Shown here: positions 63,708 through 64,000 of the stretch, in pieces | Numbering within the stretch: position 1 is the first letter of the stretch | Layout: each line of letters starts with the position of its first letter | Assembly (NCBI RefSeq): GCF_000832985.1 | Contig: NZ_CP009920.1 | Location: 1,798,001 to 1,862,000, forward strand | DNA: 64,000 nucleotides | Direction: 5' to 3' | Source: Priestia megaterium NBRC 15308 = ATCC 14581 | GTDB taxonomy: Bacteria > Bacillota > Bacilli > Bacillales > Bacillaceae_H | Notes under the pieces: model-generated | The model's database searches: none | The model's input: only the letters and a program-made list of their open reading frames with translations | What the model was told of the DNA's origin: nothing | Made by a program: the position numbers and the translations under genes

Positions 63708-64000
63708 TTAACTCTCTCTTAAAATTCTTTCCGGGCATGTATAAATATTCAACGAATCATTTCGAATAAACCCTACCGTTGTAATTCCCAATTCTTCTGC
63801 TAGATTTAAAGCAAGTTCAGTCGGGGCGGATTTTGAAAGAACCACTTCACACCCGATCTTCGCTACTTTCAACAAAATTTCTGAAGAAATACGGCCGCTG
63901 AAAACGACTACTTTATCTCTAATTGAAATATGGTGTTTTAAGCAATACCCGTATAGTTTATCTAGAGCATTATGCCTACCAATGTCCATTCTGCTAAGCA
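63708..64000 (-). CDS. fdhD: sulphurtransferase FdhD (N-terminus outside window)
   Basis: The right edge holds the C-terminal 97 or so residues of FdhD, the sulphurtransferase that activates formate dehydrogenase by modifying its bis-MGD cofactor. The segment RMDIGRHNALDKLYGYCL matches the family D-GRHNAVDK block, then VVVFSGRISSEILLKVAKIG, and SKSAPTELALNLAEELG. The frame continues upstream beyond base 64000. Its place after moaA suggests that a formate dehydrogenase lies to the right. Confidence 0.93.
   Translation of the reverse strand, partial: LSRMDIGRHNALDKLYGYCLKHHISIRDKVVVFSGRISSEILLKVAKIGCEVVLSKSAPTELALNLAEELGITTVGFIRNDSLNIYTCPERILRES

Overview
The window is a low-GC Gram-positive chromosome segment. 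Gene content and order match the yut-yun-yur-yus-met-fad backbone of Bacillus subtilis, with an additional siderophore-uptake locus, RND pump locus and molybdenum-cofactor cluster. The gene set (sporulation genes yutH, yunB and yutC; a uptake cluster of the schizokinen/arthrobactin type; TTG and GTG starts behind strong AGGAGG sites) suits a large-genome Bacillaceae such as Priestia (Bacillus) megaterium. The species name is an inference. No rRNA, tRNA, CRISPR array, prophage or transposase gene was seen.

Layout. 0.0-12.4 kb: yutM (partial), dapF, yuzB, yutJ, yuzD, yutI, the hom-thrC-thrB operon, a 2-hydroxyacid dehydrogenase, yutH, yutG, yutF, yutE, a DUF3055 gene and yutD. 12.6-19.8 kb: yutC lipoprotein, lipA, yunA, a two-gene amino-acid symporter operon (metP-like plus a 38-residue metS microprotein), yunB, yunC, yunF. 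19.9-25.1 kb: the sufCDSUB Fe-S assembly operon. 25.3-28.7 kb: yurZ and the metNPQ methionine importer behind a SAM-I riboswitch with an intrinsic terminator. 28.8-37.7 kb: yusE, yusF, yusG, gcvH, yusI, the fadN-fadA-fadE beta-oxidation operon with a perfect FadR-type palindrome, yuzL and fadM. 37.8-42.9 kb: Fur-box-controlled siderophore uptake (binding protein, two permeases, ATPase) with a FhuF-like ferric reductase gene wedged between the ATPase and yusU. 43.0-49.0 kb: small genes, a swrC-type RND pump with a divergent TetR regulator, a DUF502 membrane protein and an internally deleted SDR gene. 48.8-58.4 kb: niaP, a CMD-family gene with a LysR regulator, azoR, a two-component system, a ykoN-like glycosyltransferase, a bcrC-like phosphatase, and a MarR-nitroreductase pair. 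58.4-64.0 kb: molybdenum-cofactor genes moaD, moaE, mobB, moeA, moeB, mobA, moaA and the start-lacking fragment of fdhD.

The most unusual structure is a family of non-coding elements of about 290-305 bp (13264-13550, 51583-51887, 56823-57114) plus a shrunken derivative near 52616-52696. The full copies share terminal inverted repeats, a GC-rich conserved core and a very strong hairpin near one end. In all four cases the hairpin-bearing end lies next to, or overlaps, the stop codon of the gene upstream of it, so the element probably serves as that gene's transcription terminator. I do not recognise it as a named family. Other points are a three-site, 15-bp-phased operator array in front of the marR gene, two TetR half-palindromes 33 bp apart in the swrC promoter, a palindrome overlapping the suf promoter, and two small genes (metS and a 45-residue basic protein) that are easy to miss.
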